In this document: positions 7,883-15,628 of the stretch, piece after piece
Numbering within the stretch: the first letter of the stretch is position 1
Layout: the number at the start of each line of letters is the position of its first letter
Source: SCRA01 sp035533275
GTDB lineage: Bacteria; Vulcanimicrobiota; Vulcanimicrobiia; Vulcanimicrobiales; SCRA01
NCBI GenBank assembly: GCA_035533275.1
Contig: DATLUD010000008.1
Coordinates: forward strand, 1-64,000
Direction: 5' to 3'
Length of the DNA: 64,000 bases
Made by a program: the position numbers and the translations under genes
Notes under the pieces: model-generated
Database searches by the model: none
What the model saw: only the letters and a program-made list of their open reading frames with translations
What the model was told of the DNA's origin: nothing

Positions 7883-9483
7883 TTCAAGCGCTTCGGCGCG
7901 CCGTCGCTCCCGTACCAGTCGATCGTTCGCCCCGTCGTGTTCACGGTGACCGCGCGGCTCTCGGTGAACTGGTCGAACGACTCGACGCCGGTCTCTCGTC
8001 CGACTCCGCTGTCTTTGAACCCTCCCCACGGCGATGCCGGGTCGAGCCGATGGTGATCGTTGACCCAGACCATCCCGAAGATGAGCTGACGTGCGACGCG
8101 GTGCGCGCGCGCCACGTCGTTGGTCCACACCGAGGCCGCCAGGCCGAAGCGCGTCCCATTGGCGATTCGCAGCGCGTCCTGCTCGTCGTCGAACGGCATG
8201 ACGACCGTCACGGGGCCGAAGACTTCGTCCTGCGCGATCTCGCAGCTCGGCTCGACGTCGTAAAGCACCGTGGGCTCCAGATAGTAGCCCGCGCTGGGAG
8301 CATCCGGCGGGATGCCTCCCCCCGTGAGGACCTTCGCCCCGCCGGCGCGCGCGCGCTCGAGCATCTCCAGGATGCGGCGGCGAGAGCGCTCCGAGATCAC
8401 CGGGCCGAGCTGCGTCTCCGGCTCTCCCGGATCTCCGACGCGAATGGCCGCGGCCTTGCGCCCGAACGCCTCGAGGAACTCCCGGTAGCGCGAGCGCTGG
8501 ACCAGGATGCGCGACCCGCAGATGCACGTCTGTCCGGCCGCCACGAACGCCGCGAAGGCGGCGCCGTTGACGGCGCGTTCGAGCTCGATGTCGTCGAAGA
8601 CGATGGCGGCGCCTTTGCCGCCGAGCTCCAGCGTCGCGGCCGCGAAGTTCCGTGCGGCGGCACCGGCGATCGATCGCCCGACCTCCGTTCCCCCGGTAAA
8701 GACGACCTTGCGCACGTCCGGATTGGCGGCCAACGCCGCGCCCGCTTCAGCACCCGCGCCGTTGACGAGGTTCACCACGCCCGCGGGGACCCCGGCGCGC
8801 GCGAGCAGCTCGACCAAGCGGACCGTGGTGAACGGCGTTTGCTCCGAGGGCTTGATCACCACGCTGTTCCCCGTCGCCAGCGCGGGCGCGAGGCTCTTGG
8901 AGAGGATCATCAGCGGATGGTTGAACGACGTCAGCAGGGCCGCAACGCCCAACGGCACGCGCTGCGTGTAGCAGAGGAAGTCGCCCTCGATCGGGATCAC
9001 GTCGCTGCGCCGCGTGAGCGCGAGCGCGGCGAAATAGCGGTAGAACTGCGGAAGGCGTCCCACCTGGGCGCGCGTCTCGGCGATCGGGCGCCCGTTGTTG
9101 AGCGTCTCCAGACGAAAGAGCGACTCCAGGTCGGCCTCGAAGAGGTCGGCGAAGCGGTTGAGCACGCGCGCGCGCTGATGGATCGAGAGATCCCGCCAGA
9201 CGCCGCTCTCGAACGCCGCCTGAGCCGACGCGACCGCGCCGCCAACGTCCCCGGCACCCGCCGCGGCCAAGGTGCCGATGACCGCTCCCGTGGCGGGATT
9301 GAGCACGTCGAGCGTCCGCCCCGCGGCCGCCTCCGTCCAGACGCCGCCGATGAAGAGCGGGGCGTGGTATGGGACCCCGGTGCCCAGAACGCCGTCGGTC
9401 GCCGAGGCGTCGTTCGCGATGGGAGACTTTGTCTTTGCGGTCATCGTCTCGGTGGGACCTCCGTGGCTCATCGGCCTCTGCAT
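7879..9483 (-). CDS. NAD(P)-dependent aldehyde dehydrogenase
   Basis: ALDH superfamily enzyme of about 534 residues oxidising an aldehyde to an acid. Seen: FNHPLMILSKSLAPALATGN (substrate/cofactor entry), KPSEQTPF (NAD site), FTGGTEVGR, catalytic Glu286 in LELGGK and nucleophile Cys320 in AGQTCICGSR, and EVFGPV near the end. The tight link to a crotonase upstream (four bases) and a GntR regulator suggests a role in degrading an organic or aromatic acid; the natural substrate cannot be read from sequence. Alternative starts at 9471 or 9444 would trim a disordered N-terminus. Confidence 0.93.
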   Translation of the reverse strand: MQRPMSHGGPTETMTAKTKSPIANDASATDGVLGTGVPYHAPLFIGGVWTEAAAGRTLDVLNPATGAVIGTLAAAGAGDVGGAVASAQAAFESGVWRDLSIHQRARVLNRFADLFEADLESLFRLETLNNGRPIAETRAQVGRLPQFYRYFAALALTRRSDVIPIEGDFLCYTQRVPLGVAALLTSFNHPLMILSKSLAPALATGNSVVIKPSEQTPFTTVRLVELLARAGVPAGVVNLVNGAGAEAGAALAANPDVRKVVFTGGTEVGRSIAGAAARNFAAATLELGGKGAAIVFDDIELERAVNGAAFAAFVAAGQTCICGSRILVQRSRYREFLEAFGRKAAAIRVGDPGEPETQLGPVISERSRRRILEMLERARAGGAKVLTGGGIPPDAPSAGYYLEPTVLYDVEPSCEIAQDEVFGPVTVVMPFDDEQDALRIANGTRFGLAASVWTNDVARAHRVARQLIFGMVWVNDHHRLDPASPWGGFKDSGVGRETGVESFDQFTESRAVTVNTTGRTIDWYGSDGAPKRLN

Positions 9484-9487
9484 GCGG

Positions 9488-10240
9488 TCATCGCTTGGCG
9501 AGCGCGGCGCTCGCCAAGGTCAGCGCGTCCACGGCGAGGCGGCAGTTCGTGTCAAACGATCCCTGCAGCATCGTTTGGAAGAGCTCCTTGCACGCGCGCG
9601 TCGCCTGCGGATCGAGCTTCAGGATGCGATCCGTGAGCTCGTCGGCCGCGGCGCTCAGCTCGGCCTGCCCCGTCACGACCTGGGAGATCAATCCGATCTC
9701 CAGCGCTCGCGGCGGGGCGACGGGCTGGCCGAAGAGCACGAGCGGAAACGCGTGCCGCGGCAGCGCGTACTCCCCGAGATAGGCCATGATGGCAGCCGGC
9801 GGCAGGCCGGCGAGCATCTCCGGAAACGCCAGCGCCGCGCCCTCCGCCACGATGGCGAAGTCGCAGAGGATCGCCAGGCCGAATCCGAAGCCGAACGCGT
9901 CGCCTTGGACCTCGGCGATGCTCACCAGCGGAGATGCCCGCAGCGCCCGCTTGAGGGAGATCAGCCGCGCCGCCTCCGCGCGGATCCCCGCGAGATCGCG
10001 ACCCGCCCGCTCGCGCCCCGTGCAGAACGCGGTGCCGCGGGCGCGCAGGCGGAGGACTCTGGCGCGCGGCCGCTCCGCCTCCTCGCGCAGCGTGCCCAGC
10101 ACGCTCTCGAACATCGCTCCGGTAATCTCGTTGCCGCGCTCCGGATGGTCGAGCGTCAGCGTCAGAACCTCGCCCGCGCGGTCGATGTGGACGACGCCGG
10201 GAGCGGCCCCGCCGGTTGGGGGAACAGATGAAGTCCGCAT
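9488..10240 (-). CDS. enoyl-CoA hydratase/isomerase family protein
   Basis: Crotonase-fold enzyme of 250 residues from the ATG at 10240. Oxyanion-hole segments are RGTAFCTGRE and DAFGFGFGLAILCDFAI; FPEMLAGLPP carries the Glu that corresponds to the second catalytic acid. The N-terminal motif LTLTLDHPERGNEIT is typical. Only a palindromic repeat lies directly before the ATG, leaving no room for a ribosome site; a GTG 24 bases further up, preceded by GGGAAAGG, would instead translate the repeat as QYTQYT. First gene of a two-gene unit with the aldehyde dehydrogenase. Confidence 0.88.
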   Translation of the reverse strand: MRTSSVPPTGGAAPGVVHIDRAGEVLTLTLDHPERGNEITGAMFESVLGTLREEAERPRARVLRLRARGTAFCTGRERAGRDLAGIRAEAARLISLKRALRASPLVSIAEVQGDAFGFGFGLAILCDFAIVAEGAALAFPEMLAGLPPAAIMAYLGEYALPRHAFPLVLFGQPVAPPRALEIGLISQVVTGQAELSAAADELTDRILKLDPQATRACKELFQTMLQGSFDTNCRLAVDALTLASAALAKR

Positions 10241-10257
10241 AGTATACTGAGTATACT
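10241..10257. promoter_or_regulatory. palindromic operator candidate for the GntR regulator
   Basis: AGTATACT-G-AGTATACT: two copies of an 8-base palindrome separated by one base, so that the whole 17 bases are also symmetric. It abuts the crotonase ATG and lies about 75 bases before the divergent GntR gene. Both halves contain TATACT in either orientation, so operator and -10 elements may coincide. GntR/FCD regulators commonly bind such short symmetric A/T-rich sites in divergent intergenic DNA; binding here is inferred. Confidence 0.6.
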
Positions 10258-10332
10258 GCACGGCCGGGAGCCTTTCCCTGCCGCGCCTCGCGGAGTGCAA
10301 TCGATGGATATCTCGGGCTCGGAGCGCGGAGC

Positions 10333-11130
10333 GTGACCCCATCCGACCGCCGGGTGACCGGCAAGCCGGCGCTCGCGTCGATCGCGGAGCGTCACTGGGC
10401 TCGCCACCGTGGGCGGCCGGAGGAGAGCGCCTCCCGTTCCTTGAGCGCGGCCGTCGTGGTGCCCGCGCTGCGCGAGGCGATCATCGAGGGGCGTCTCCCC
10501 CCGGGGAGCCGGCTCTCGGAAGCGGAGCTCGGCGTACAGTTCGGCGTCAGCCGCACGCCGGTGCGCGAAGCGTTCGCCCAGCTCGAGCGCGACGGGCTCG
10601 TGACGGCCGTCCCGCGCGTCGGCGCCTTCGTGCGGACGGTGAGCGTCGACGACGTCGATGACATCTACCAGGCGCGCATGGCCTTGGAGACCTTCGCCGT
10701 GGCGCTCGTGACCGGGCGGCTCACGGCGATCGGGCGCGCGCGCCTGGAGGAGGTCCTCTCCGCGATGCGCCGCAGCGCCGAGCACGGCGAGCCGCTCGCC
10801 TACACGACGGAGCTCGACCGCTTCTATGCCATCATCATGGAGCTCGCCGGCAACGCCGTCCTCCGGCGCATGCACGAGTCGCTGCTCGGCCCGGTGCGCC
10901 GCTTACGGCGCATCGCCATGAGCCACGAGCACCGGATGCCCGAATCGTTGCAGCACGCCGAGGAGATCGTCCGGGCGATCGTCTCCGGCAACGCCGATGC
11001 CGCCGTGGAGGCGATGCGCGAGCAGCTCGTCACCGCCTGCGAAGCGGCGAAGGACGTCGTGCGGCACGACCATCACGCCTCCGCTCCCAGGCATCGTCAT
11101 CCCAATACGCATCGTCCCTCGAACGCGTAG
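10333..11130 (+). CDS. GntR family transcriptional regulator, FCD subfamily
   Basis: A 265-residue regulator started by GTG. Winged helix-turn-helix at about residues 40-105 (ALREAIIEGRLPPGSRLSEAE, GVSRTPVREAFAQLERDGLV), then an FCD all-helical ligand domain (about 110-240; DDIYQARMALE, AYTTELDRFYAIIMELAGN, HAEEIVRAIVSGNADAAVEAM). FCD regulators sense small carboxylic acids. It stands divergent from crotonase/ALDH and 17 bases before a periplasmic binding protein, so it probably controls uptake and breakdown of one acid. Confidence 0.93.
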   Translation: MTPSDRRVTGKPALASIAERHWARHRGRPEESASRSLSAAVVVPALREAIIEGRLPPGSRLSEAELGVQFGVSRTPVREAFAQLERDGLVTAVPRVGAFVRTVSVDDVDDIYQARMALETFAVALVTGRLTAIGRARLEEVLSAMRRSAEHGEPLAYTTELDRFYAIIMELAGNAVLRRMHESLLGPVRRLRRIAMSHEHRMPESLQHAEEIVRAIVSGNADAAVEAMREQLVTACEAAKDVVRHDHHASAPRHRHPNTHRPSNA

Positions 11131-11147
11131 AGAAAGGATCGTAGTCC

Positions 11148-12416
11148 ATGCACCTCTCCGTTCCCAGATGGTTTCGTCGGGCCGCGCTTGCCGCGACGGC
11201 GCTCGCCGTCGGCAGCGCGACGCTCTTGACCGCTCACCCGCAGCGCGCCGCCGGCGCGCAGCCGCCGTTCAAGATCGGCCTGCTCATCCCCACCAGCGGC
11301 AACTTCGCCGCGCCGGGTGAGTTCATGAAGCAAGGCCTCGAGCTCTACCTCGCCGAGCATCACGACATGCTGGGCGGCCGGCACGTCGTGATCGACCAAG
11401 CCGATACGCAGGGGAACCCGGCAATAGGTCTCACGGAGGCCCGCCGCCTCGTCGAGCAAGACCACGTCGACGTGATCGTGGGTCCGCTCTCCAACGCGGT
11501 GGACCAGGCCATCATCCCATACCTCACCGCGCACAAAGTCCCCGCCATCTATCCCGTCCTCTCGCCCGACGACATCACCCAGCGGACGCCGGCGCACTAC
11601 GTGGTGCGCACGAGCGCGGCGAGCAGCCAGACGACGCAGCCGCTGGGCGACTACGCCTACAAGGTGCTGAAATATCGCAAGGTGGCGACCATCGCCTTCG
11701 ACTTCTCGTTCGGCTGGCAGAGCATCGGCGGCATGGTCGCGACGTTTCAGGGCGACGGCGGCAAGGTCGAGAAGCAGATTTGGACGCCGTTGACCGCCTC
11801 CGACTACTCACCCTACCTCTCGGAGATCCCCCGCAACGTCGACGCCGTCTTCTGCAGCTTCTCCGGCGCGGCGGCCGTCAACTTCATCAAGCAGTACAAG
11901 GCCTTCGGCCTGAAGATGCCGCTGGTGTGCCAAGGCAACACCGTCGACGAGAGCACGCTGCCCGCCACCGGTCCCGCCGCCGTCGGAATCATCTCCGCGC
12001 TTCACTACTCGGCGGCGCTCGACACTCCGGCGAACAAGGCCTTCGTCGCCGCATACACCAAGGCGTACGGTCACGAGCCTTCGTACTACGCCGAGGGAAC
12101 CTTCGATGCGGGCTTGATCCTGGATCACGCCATCGCCTCGCTGCACGGCAACGTGGCGAACACGCAGGCGTTCCTCGAGGCTCTGCGGTCCGTGCACGTG
12201 AGCGATGCGCCGCGCGGCCCGATCGCCTTCGACGCCTACGGCAACCCCGTCGAGAACGTCTACATCCGCCGGACGGAAGAGGTGCACGGCACGCTCGAGG
12301 ACGTCGTCATCAAGACGTACCCGCACGTCTCGCAGTTCTGGACCTTCAATCCCAAGACGTTCCTCGCGCATCCCGTGTACTCGCGCACGTATCCGCCCTG
12401 CAACGCCTGCACATAG
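11148..12416 (+). CDS. ABC transporter substrate-binding protein (LivJ/Peripla_BP_6 type)
   Basis: Periplasmic binding protein of 422 residues with a long signal sequence (to about residue 42, HPQRAAGAQ) and the family opening PFKIGLLIPTSGNFAAPGEF. Further Venus-flytrap features: EARRLVEQDHVDVIVGPLSN, YKVLKYRKVATIAFDFSFGW, VPAIYPVLSPDD. The family carries branched-chain amino acids, amides, or aromatic acids. Permease and ATPase genes are absent around it, so it must use subunits encoded elsewhere. RBS-like AAAGGATC precedes the ATG. Confidence 0.92.
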   Translation: MHLSVPRWFRRAALAATALAVGSATLLTAHPQRAAGAQPPFKIGLLIPTSGNFAAPGEFMKQGLELYLAEHHDMLGGRHVVIDQADTQGNPAIGLTEARRLVEQDHVDVIVGPLSNAVDQAIIPYLTAHKVPAIYPVLSPDDITQRTPAHYVVRTSAASSQTTQPLGDYAYKVLKYRKVATIAFDFSFGWQSIGGMVATFQGDGGKVEKQIWTPLTASDYSPYLSEIPRNVDAVFCSFSGAAAVNFIKQYKAFGLKMPLVCQGNTVDESTLPATGPAAVGIISALHYSAALDTPANKAFVAAYTKAYGHEPSYYAEGTFDAGLILDHAIASLHGNVANTQAFLEALRSVHVSDAPRGPIAFDAYGNPVENVYIRRTEEVHGTLEDVVIKTYPHVSQFWTFNPKTFLAHPVYSRTYPPCNACT

Positions 12417-12716
12417 CCCGAGAAGCGAGCAGCCGGTGGTTGGGCGTTCTCCGAAGATTCCCGACGCCTTCACCGGCCTCGGCTATGATGAACGGGAGGT
12501 TGGCGGCGAGGCTTTGGGGGAGGTTTCGTCGCCCCTTTCTTGCCCGGGCGGCGCGGGGCGCGCCCGCGCGTCATCCGGTCCCGGGTCCGGTCTACAGACC
12601 GGGCAATCGACGAGTCAATGATCCGGCGGACAGCCGCACGGCCTGGGAGCGTCGCTCATGGTGTCCGCATTCCCGCTTTCTCGGGCGATGGCCCTCTCGG
12701 CAGGCCGATGAACGCC
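12417..12716. other. non-coding, stem-rich intergenic region
   Basis: About 300 bases with no convincing coding frame lie between the binding protein gene and the tmRNA terminator. The segment holds several self-complementary tracts: GGGCGGCGCGGGGCGCGCCCGC near 12545-12567 (GC-rich), and a near-perfect stem GTCCGGTCT/AGACCGGGC at 12585-12604. I looked for signature blocks of RNase P RNA, SRP RNA and 6S RNA and did not recognise any. It may hold a structured RNA or only terminators. Confidence 0.4.
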
Positions 12717-12752
12717 GCGAGGCCCGGTGAACGGTCGTTCACCGGGCCTCGC
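12717..12752 (-). terminator. 36-base perfect palindrome after tmRNA
   Basis: Two 17-base arms (GCGAGGCCCGGTGAACG and its exact complement) are separated by two bases. On the minus strand it begins nine bases after the tmRNA CCA end, so it is best read as the ssrA terminator hairpin. The following bases are not T-rich, so termination may depend on the very strong stem or on 3' processing. Confidence 0.7.
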
Positions 12753-12760
12753 GCTGTAGA

Positions 12761-13115
12761 TGGTGGAGGTGCCGGGCACTGCCACCCGGGTCCGCTGGAA
12801 CCGTACGATCGGCTTCTCCAGGCTCAGTTCCGAATTTGCCTTACTCGCGGGGACGTCTCGGACCAGGGCTTACCCCGCGCAGCAGCCCCACGAGTCTCAC
12901 CTGCGGTCGGGGGCGCCGTCCCGCATGCCAGCCGGCCTTGTTGACAGCGTCCGGGGCCTGCGTCGGCGACATCCCCGGGGCCGTGACTAACCTAAATTAG
13001 GCAGCCAGTGCGTATTCGTTGTTGGCGTTTATAGCCTTGCGATCGTTTTACGAGAGCTCGCAGCTCGGCCTGCTACCATATCGTCGAACCCCAACGTCGA
13101 AGCTGGTTCACCCCC
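12761..13115 (-). ncRNA. ssrA: transfer-messenger RNA (tmRNA)
   Basis: A 355-base RNA that rescues stalled ribosomes. The 5' end GGGGGUG pairs with CACCUCC just before ACCA; the third pair is G-U, the alanine identity element. Near the 5' end are AGCUUCGACG and GCCGAG...CUCGUAAAA, as in known tmRNAs. The tag frame reads ANNEYALAA then UAA, with GCC as likely resume codon (the preceding UAUAAAC aligns with E. coli AUAGUC). The 3' half contains pseudoknot-like GC stems. The T-arm is odd: stem CCGGG/CCCGG encloses an 8-base loop UGGCAGUG in place of the usual UUCRANY. CCA is encoded. Confidence 0.95.
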
Positions 13116-13141
13116 ATGTCGGTGTCACGATACGCTCGTTT

Positions 13142-13171
13142 ACTGTACTCTCTGACCCGCGTGCCAGTCAA
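13142..13171 (-). promoter_or_regulatory. tmRNA promoter
   Basis: On the minus strand TTGACT (13171-13166), an 18-base spacer and TACAGT (13147-13142). Transcription would start near 13135, giving a leader of about 20 bases for RNase P to remove before the mature 5' G at 13115. The -35 box lies inside the last codons of the upstream holin-family gene. Confidence 0.7.
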
Positions 13172-13521
13172 TCGGTTGCGCGAGTCACGGGAAAGAGCAG
13201 GGCCAGCAGGAACGAGACGATCGCCATGACGATGGCTCCCCAGAAGGCCGGCCAGAAGCCGGCCACCACGAATCCCGGCACCAGATGGGCGACGAAGAGA
13301 AAGAGCAGGCCGTTGATCACCAGGGTGAAGAGCCCCAGCGTCAGCACCTCCAGAGGGCAGCTGAGCACGATGAGGATCGGGCGGAGAATCGCATTGACGA
13401 TGCCCAGGAGCAACGCCGCGATCAGCGCGGGAACCGCCCCTTCGAGCCTGATCCCCGGAACCACGCGGGCGACCACGTAGAGCGCCACCGCGTTGAGCAC
13501 GAGCCGAAGCAGGAAGTTCAT
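13168..13521 (-). CDS. phage holin family 4 / DUF-type small membrane protein
   Basis: A 117-residue integral membrane protein with four hydrophobic helices (NFLLRLVLNAVALYVVARVV, PALIAALLLGIVNAILRPIL, LGLFTLVINGLLFLFVAHL, AFWGAIVMAIVSFLLALLF). The pattern NAILRPIL...LTLGLFTLVINGLLF is the hallmark of the widespread phage-holin-4 superfamily, mostly chromosomal and of unknown role; no phage genes are near. The ATG at 13521 overlaps the uvrC stop by four bases (ATGA), so it is coupled to uvrC. Confidence 0.88.
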   Translation of the reverse strand: MNFLLRLVLNAVALYVVARVVPGIRLEGAVPALIAALLLGIVNAILRPILIVLSCPLEVLTLGLFTLVINGLLFLFVAHLVPGFVVAGFWPAFWGAIVMAIVSFLLALLFPVTRATD

Positions 13522-15503
13522 CCAAGCGCCTCCTTGACGCGAGCGGCGAGTTGCGGGGTGAAGCCCTTGATCGCGGCGATCTCCTCGAGAGCCGCCCGGC
13601 GGATCGCCGGGACCGAGCCAAACTGCCGGAGCAGGCGCCGCTTGCGGACCGACCCGATCCCCTCGACGCCGTCGAGCGAGCTGGCCGTCATGCTCTTTCC
13701 GCGCTTCTGGCGGTGGAACGTGATCGCGAAACGGTGCGCCTCGTCGCGGATGCGCATCACCAGGTGGAGCGCCGGTGAGCCGGGCGGCAGGACGATGGGC
13801 TCGCTCTGCCCGGGCAGATAGAGCCACTCGTGCTCTTTGGCCAGACCCGCCGCGGGGATGCCGAAGAGGTCGAGCTCCTCGAGCACCTCCGCCACGGCAC
13901 CCAGTTGTCCCTTGCCGCCGTCGATCACGAGCAGGTCCGGGCGCTTGGAGAAGCGGTCGCGCTTGGCCAACTCGCGCGCCACGCCCTCGCCCTCCACCAC
14001 GCTCTCCGGACGCAGGTAGCGCAAGCGGCGGCGCAGCGCCTCCTGCATCATCGCGAAGTCATTGGGCCCTTGGTCGTAGCGGATGGTGAACTTGCGGTAC
14101 TCGCTCTTCTTCGCGCGCCCGTCGACGAAGACCACCATGGAAGCGACCGCGTTCGTGCCTTGGATGTTCGAGATGTCGTAGCACTCGATCCGGCGCGGAG
14201 CCTCGGCGAGATCCAGCGCGGCGGCCAGCTCGGTGAGCGAGCGGGCCGAAGCCGTCTCCTGCACCTCCTGATTCGCTAGGAAGGCACGCAGGTTCTGTTG
14301 AGCGTTCTCCGCCACCATGCGCAGGTAGTCGGCCCGGATGCCCCGCTGCGGCTGGAGCACGCGTACCCGAGCCCCCTTGCTCTGGGAGAGCCAGCGCTCG
14401 ATCGTCGCACCCTCCTCGGGGAGCGCCGCCGCCAAGACCACCTTGGGAACCGCCGCGGCGGCGGCCTCGCGCGCCGCCCGGCTGCGGCGCGGCGCCGCCA
14501 CTGGGGCCTGGACGTCGAGCGCGCTGGTGACGCCCTTGGGGAGATACCGCGCTGCCGCGACGTCGAGCGAGGGCGTGCGCGCGGTGTAGAACTGCTTGAG
14601 GAACTCGCCGTAGAGCGTCGGGAGCGCCTCCTCCTGCCCCCCCTCGACGATGAAGTGCTCCTGCCCCACGAGCTTGCCGCTGCGCACCATGAACACCTGA
14701 AAGCACGTGTGTCCTTGCGCCTGCGCGGCGGCGACCAGGTCCATGTCGATGCGCGTCTGCCAGACGACCTTCTGCCGTTCGGTGACGCGGTGGACCGCAA
14801 CGATGCGGTCGCGCAGCCGTGCCGCGTGCTCGAAATTCAGCGCCTCGGACGCGGCCTGCATCTCGCCCTGCAGTCGCTCCAGCAGCACGTGCTGCTTGCC
14901 CTCGAGAAAGAGCACCACCTCGTCGACGACGGAGCCGTACTCCTGCTCGCTCTGGAAGCCCACGCACGGAGCCTGGCAGCGCTTGATGTGATACTGCAGA
15001 CAGGCCCGCTTGCGCCGTCCGTCGATCGGCTCCCGGCACGTTCGGAGCGGAAAGACCACGCGCACCAGATCGATCAGCTCGCGCAGGCCGTGCGCGTTGG
15101 TATACGGGCCGAAGTAACGGGCGCCGTCGTCCTTGACCTGGCGCGTGAAGATCAGGCGCGGGAACGGATCGTCCGTCAGCTTGAGGTACGGATAGCGCTT
15201 GTCGTCGCGCAGCCGCACGTTGTAGGGCGGCTGGTGACGCTTGATGAGGTTGGCCTCCAGGATGAGCGCCTCGACCTCGTTGTGGACCACGATCGAGCGC
15301 ACGCGCGCCACGCGGTCGACCATCGCCTGGATGCGAATGTGATGGGCGCTGGACTCCTGGAAGTAGGACCGCACGCGGTTGCGCAGCGAGATCGCCTTGC
15401 CGATATAGAGAACATGACCCCCCGCGTCCTCCATCAGGTAGACGCCGGGGACATCCGGGAGTTGGGCGAGGGTCTGCTCGAGCGAGGGCTGGTCGAGGAT
15501 CAC
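13518..15503 (-). CDS. uvrC: excinuclease ABC subunit C
   Basis: Nucleotide excision repair nuclease of 661 residues that cuts both sides of lesions bound by UvrB. GIY-YIG domain (about 14-95; VPGVYLMEDAGGHVLYIGKA), four-Cys-like segment, UVR motif (about 210-245), RNase H-like endonuclease (about 400-540; CYDISNIQGTNAVASMVVF and DLLVIDGGKGQLGAV), then helix-hairpin-helix pair at the C-terminus (LDGVEGIGSVRKRRLLRQFG). GTG start with GGAGGGG just before it. Divergent from the GH57 gene. Confidence 0.97.
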   Translation of the reverse strand: MILDQPSLEQTLAQLPDVPGVYLMEDAGGHVLYIGKAISLRNRVRSYFQESSAHHIRIQAMVDRVARVRSIVVHNEVEALILEANLIKRHQPPYNVRLRDDKRYPYLKLTDDPFPRLIFTRQVKDDGARYFGPYTNAHGLRELIDLVRVVFPLRTCREPIDGRRKRACLQYHIKRCQAPCVGFQSEQEYGSVVDEVVLFLEGKQHVLLERLQGEMQAASEALNFEHAARLRDRIVAVHRVTERQKVVWQTRIDMDLVAAAQAQGHTCFQVFMVRSGKLVGQEHFIVEGGQEEALPTLYGEFLKQFYTARTPSLDVAAARYLPKGVTSALDVQAPVAAPRRSRAAREAAAAAVPKVVLAAALPEEGATIERWLSQSKGARVRVLQPQRGIRADYLRMVAENAQQNLRAFLANQEVQETASARSLTELAAALDLAEAPRRIECYDISNIQGTNAVASMVVFVDGRAKKSEYRKFTIRYDQGPNDFAMMQEALRRRLRYLRPESVVEGEGVARELAKRDRFSKRPDLLVIDGGKGQLGAVAEVLEELDLFGIPAAGLAKEHEWLYLPGQSEPIVLPPGSPALHLVMRIRDEAHRFAITFHRQKRGKSMTASSLDGVEGIGSVRKRRLLRQFGSVPAIRRAALEEIAAIKGFTPQLAARVKEALG

Positions 15504-15628
15504 GTCCCCTCCATTGTACCGTACCGCCCCACCTCGTCCGGCGTCTCCGGGGCGGGAGGGGGCCAGGCGAGGGGATCGAGGCGGGCTTCGGGCCGCCGGC
15601 GACGTATGCTAGAGGCAGTGAGCGAGCG

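Noticed and set aside
7621..9636. Long plus-strand open frame across the aldehyde dehydrogenase
   Set aside because: Antisense to a complete enzyme with all catalytic motifs; its translation is Arg/Ala/Asp-rich and featureless.
12417..12716. RNase P RNA, SRP RNA or 6S RNA
   Set aside because: Signature blocks (for example GAGGAAAGTCC or GGAAGGAAGCA) were looked for on both strands and not found.
12540..12990. Small open frames in the tmRNA region
   Set aside because: They run antisense through the tmRNA or across GC-rich stems and show no protein features.
13168..13521. Prophage remnant, suggested by the holin-like domain
   Set aside because: This holin-4 family is mostly chromosomal, and there are no phage structural, lysis or integrase genes around it.
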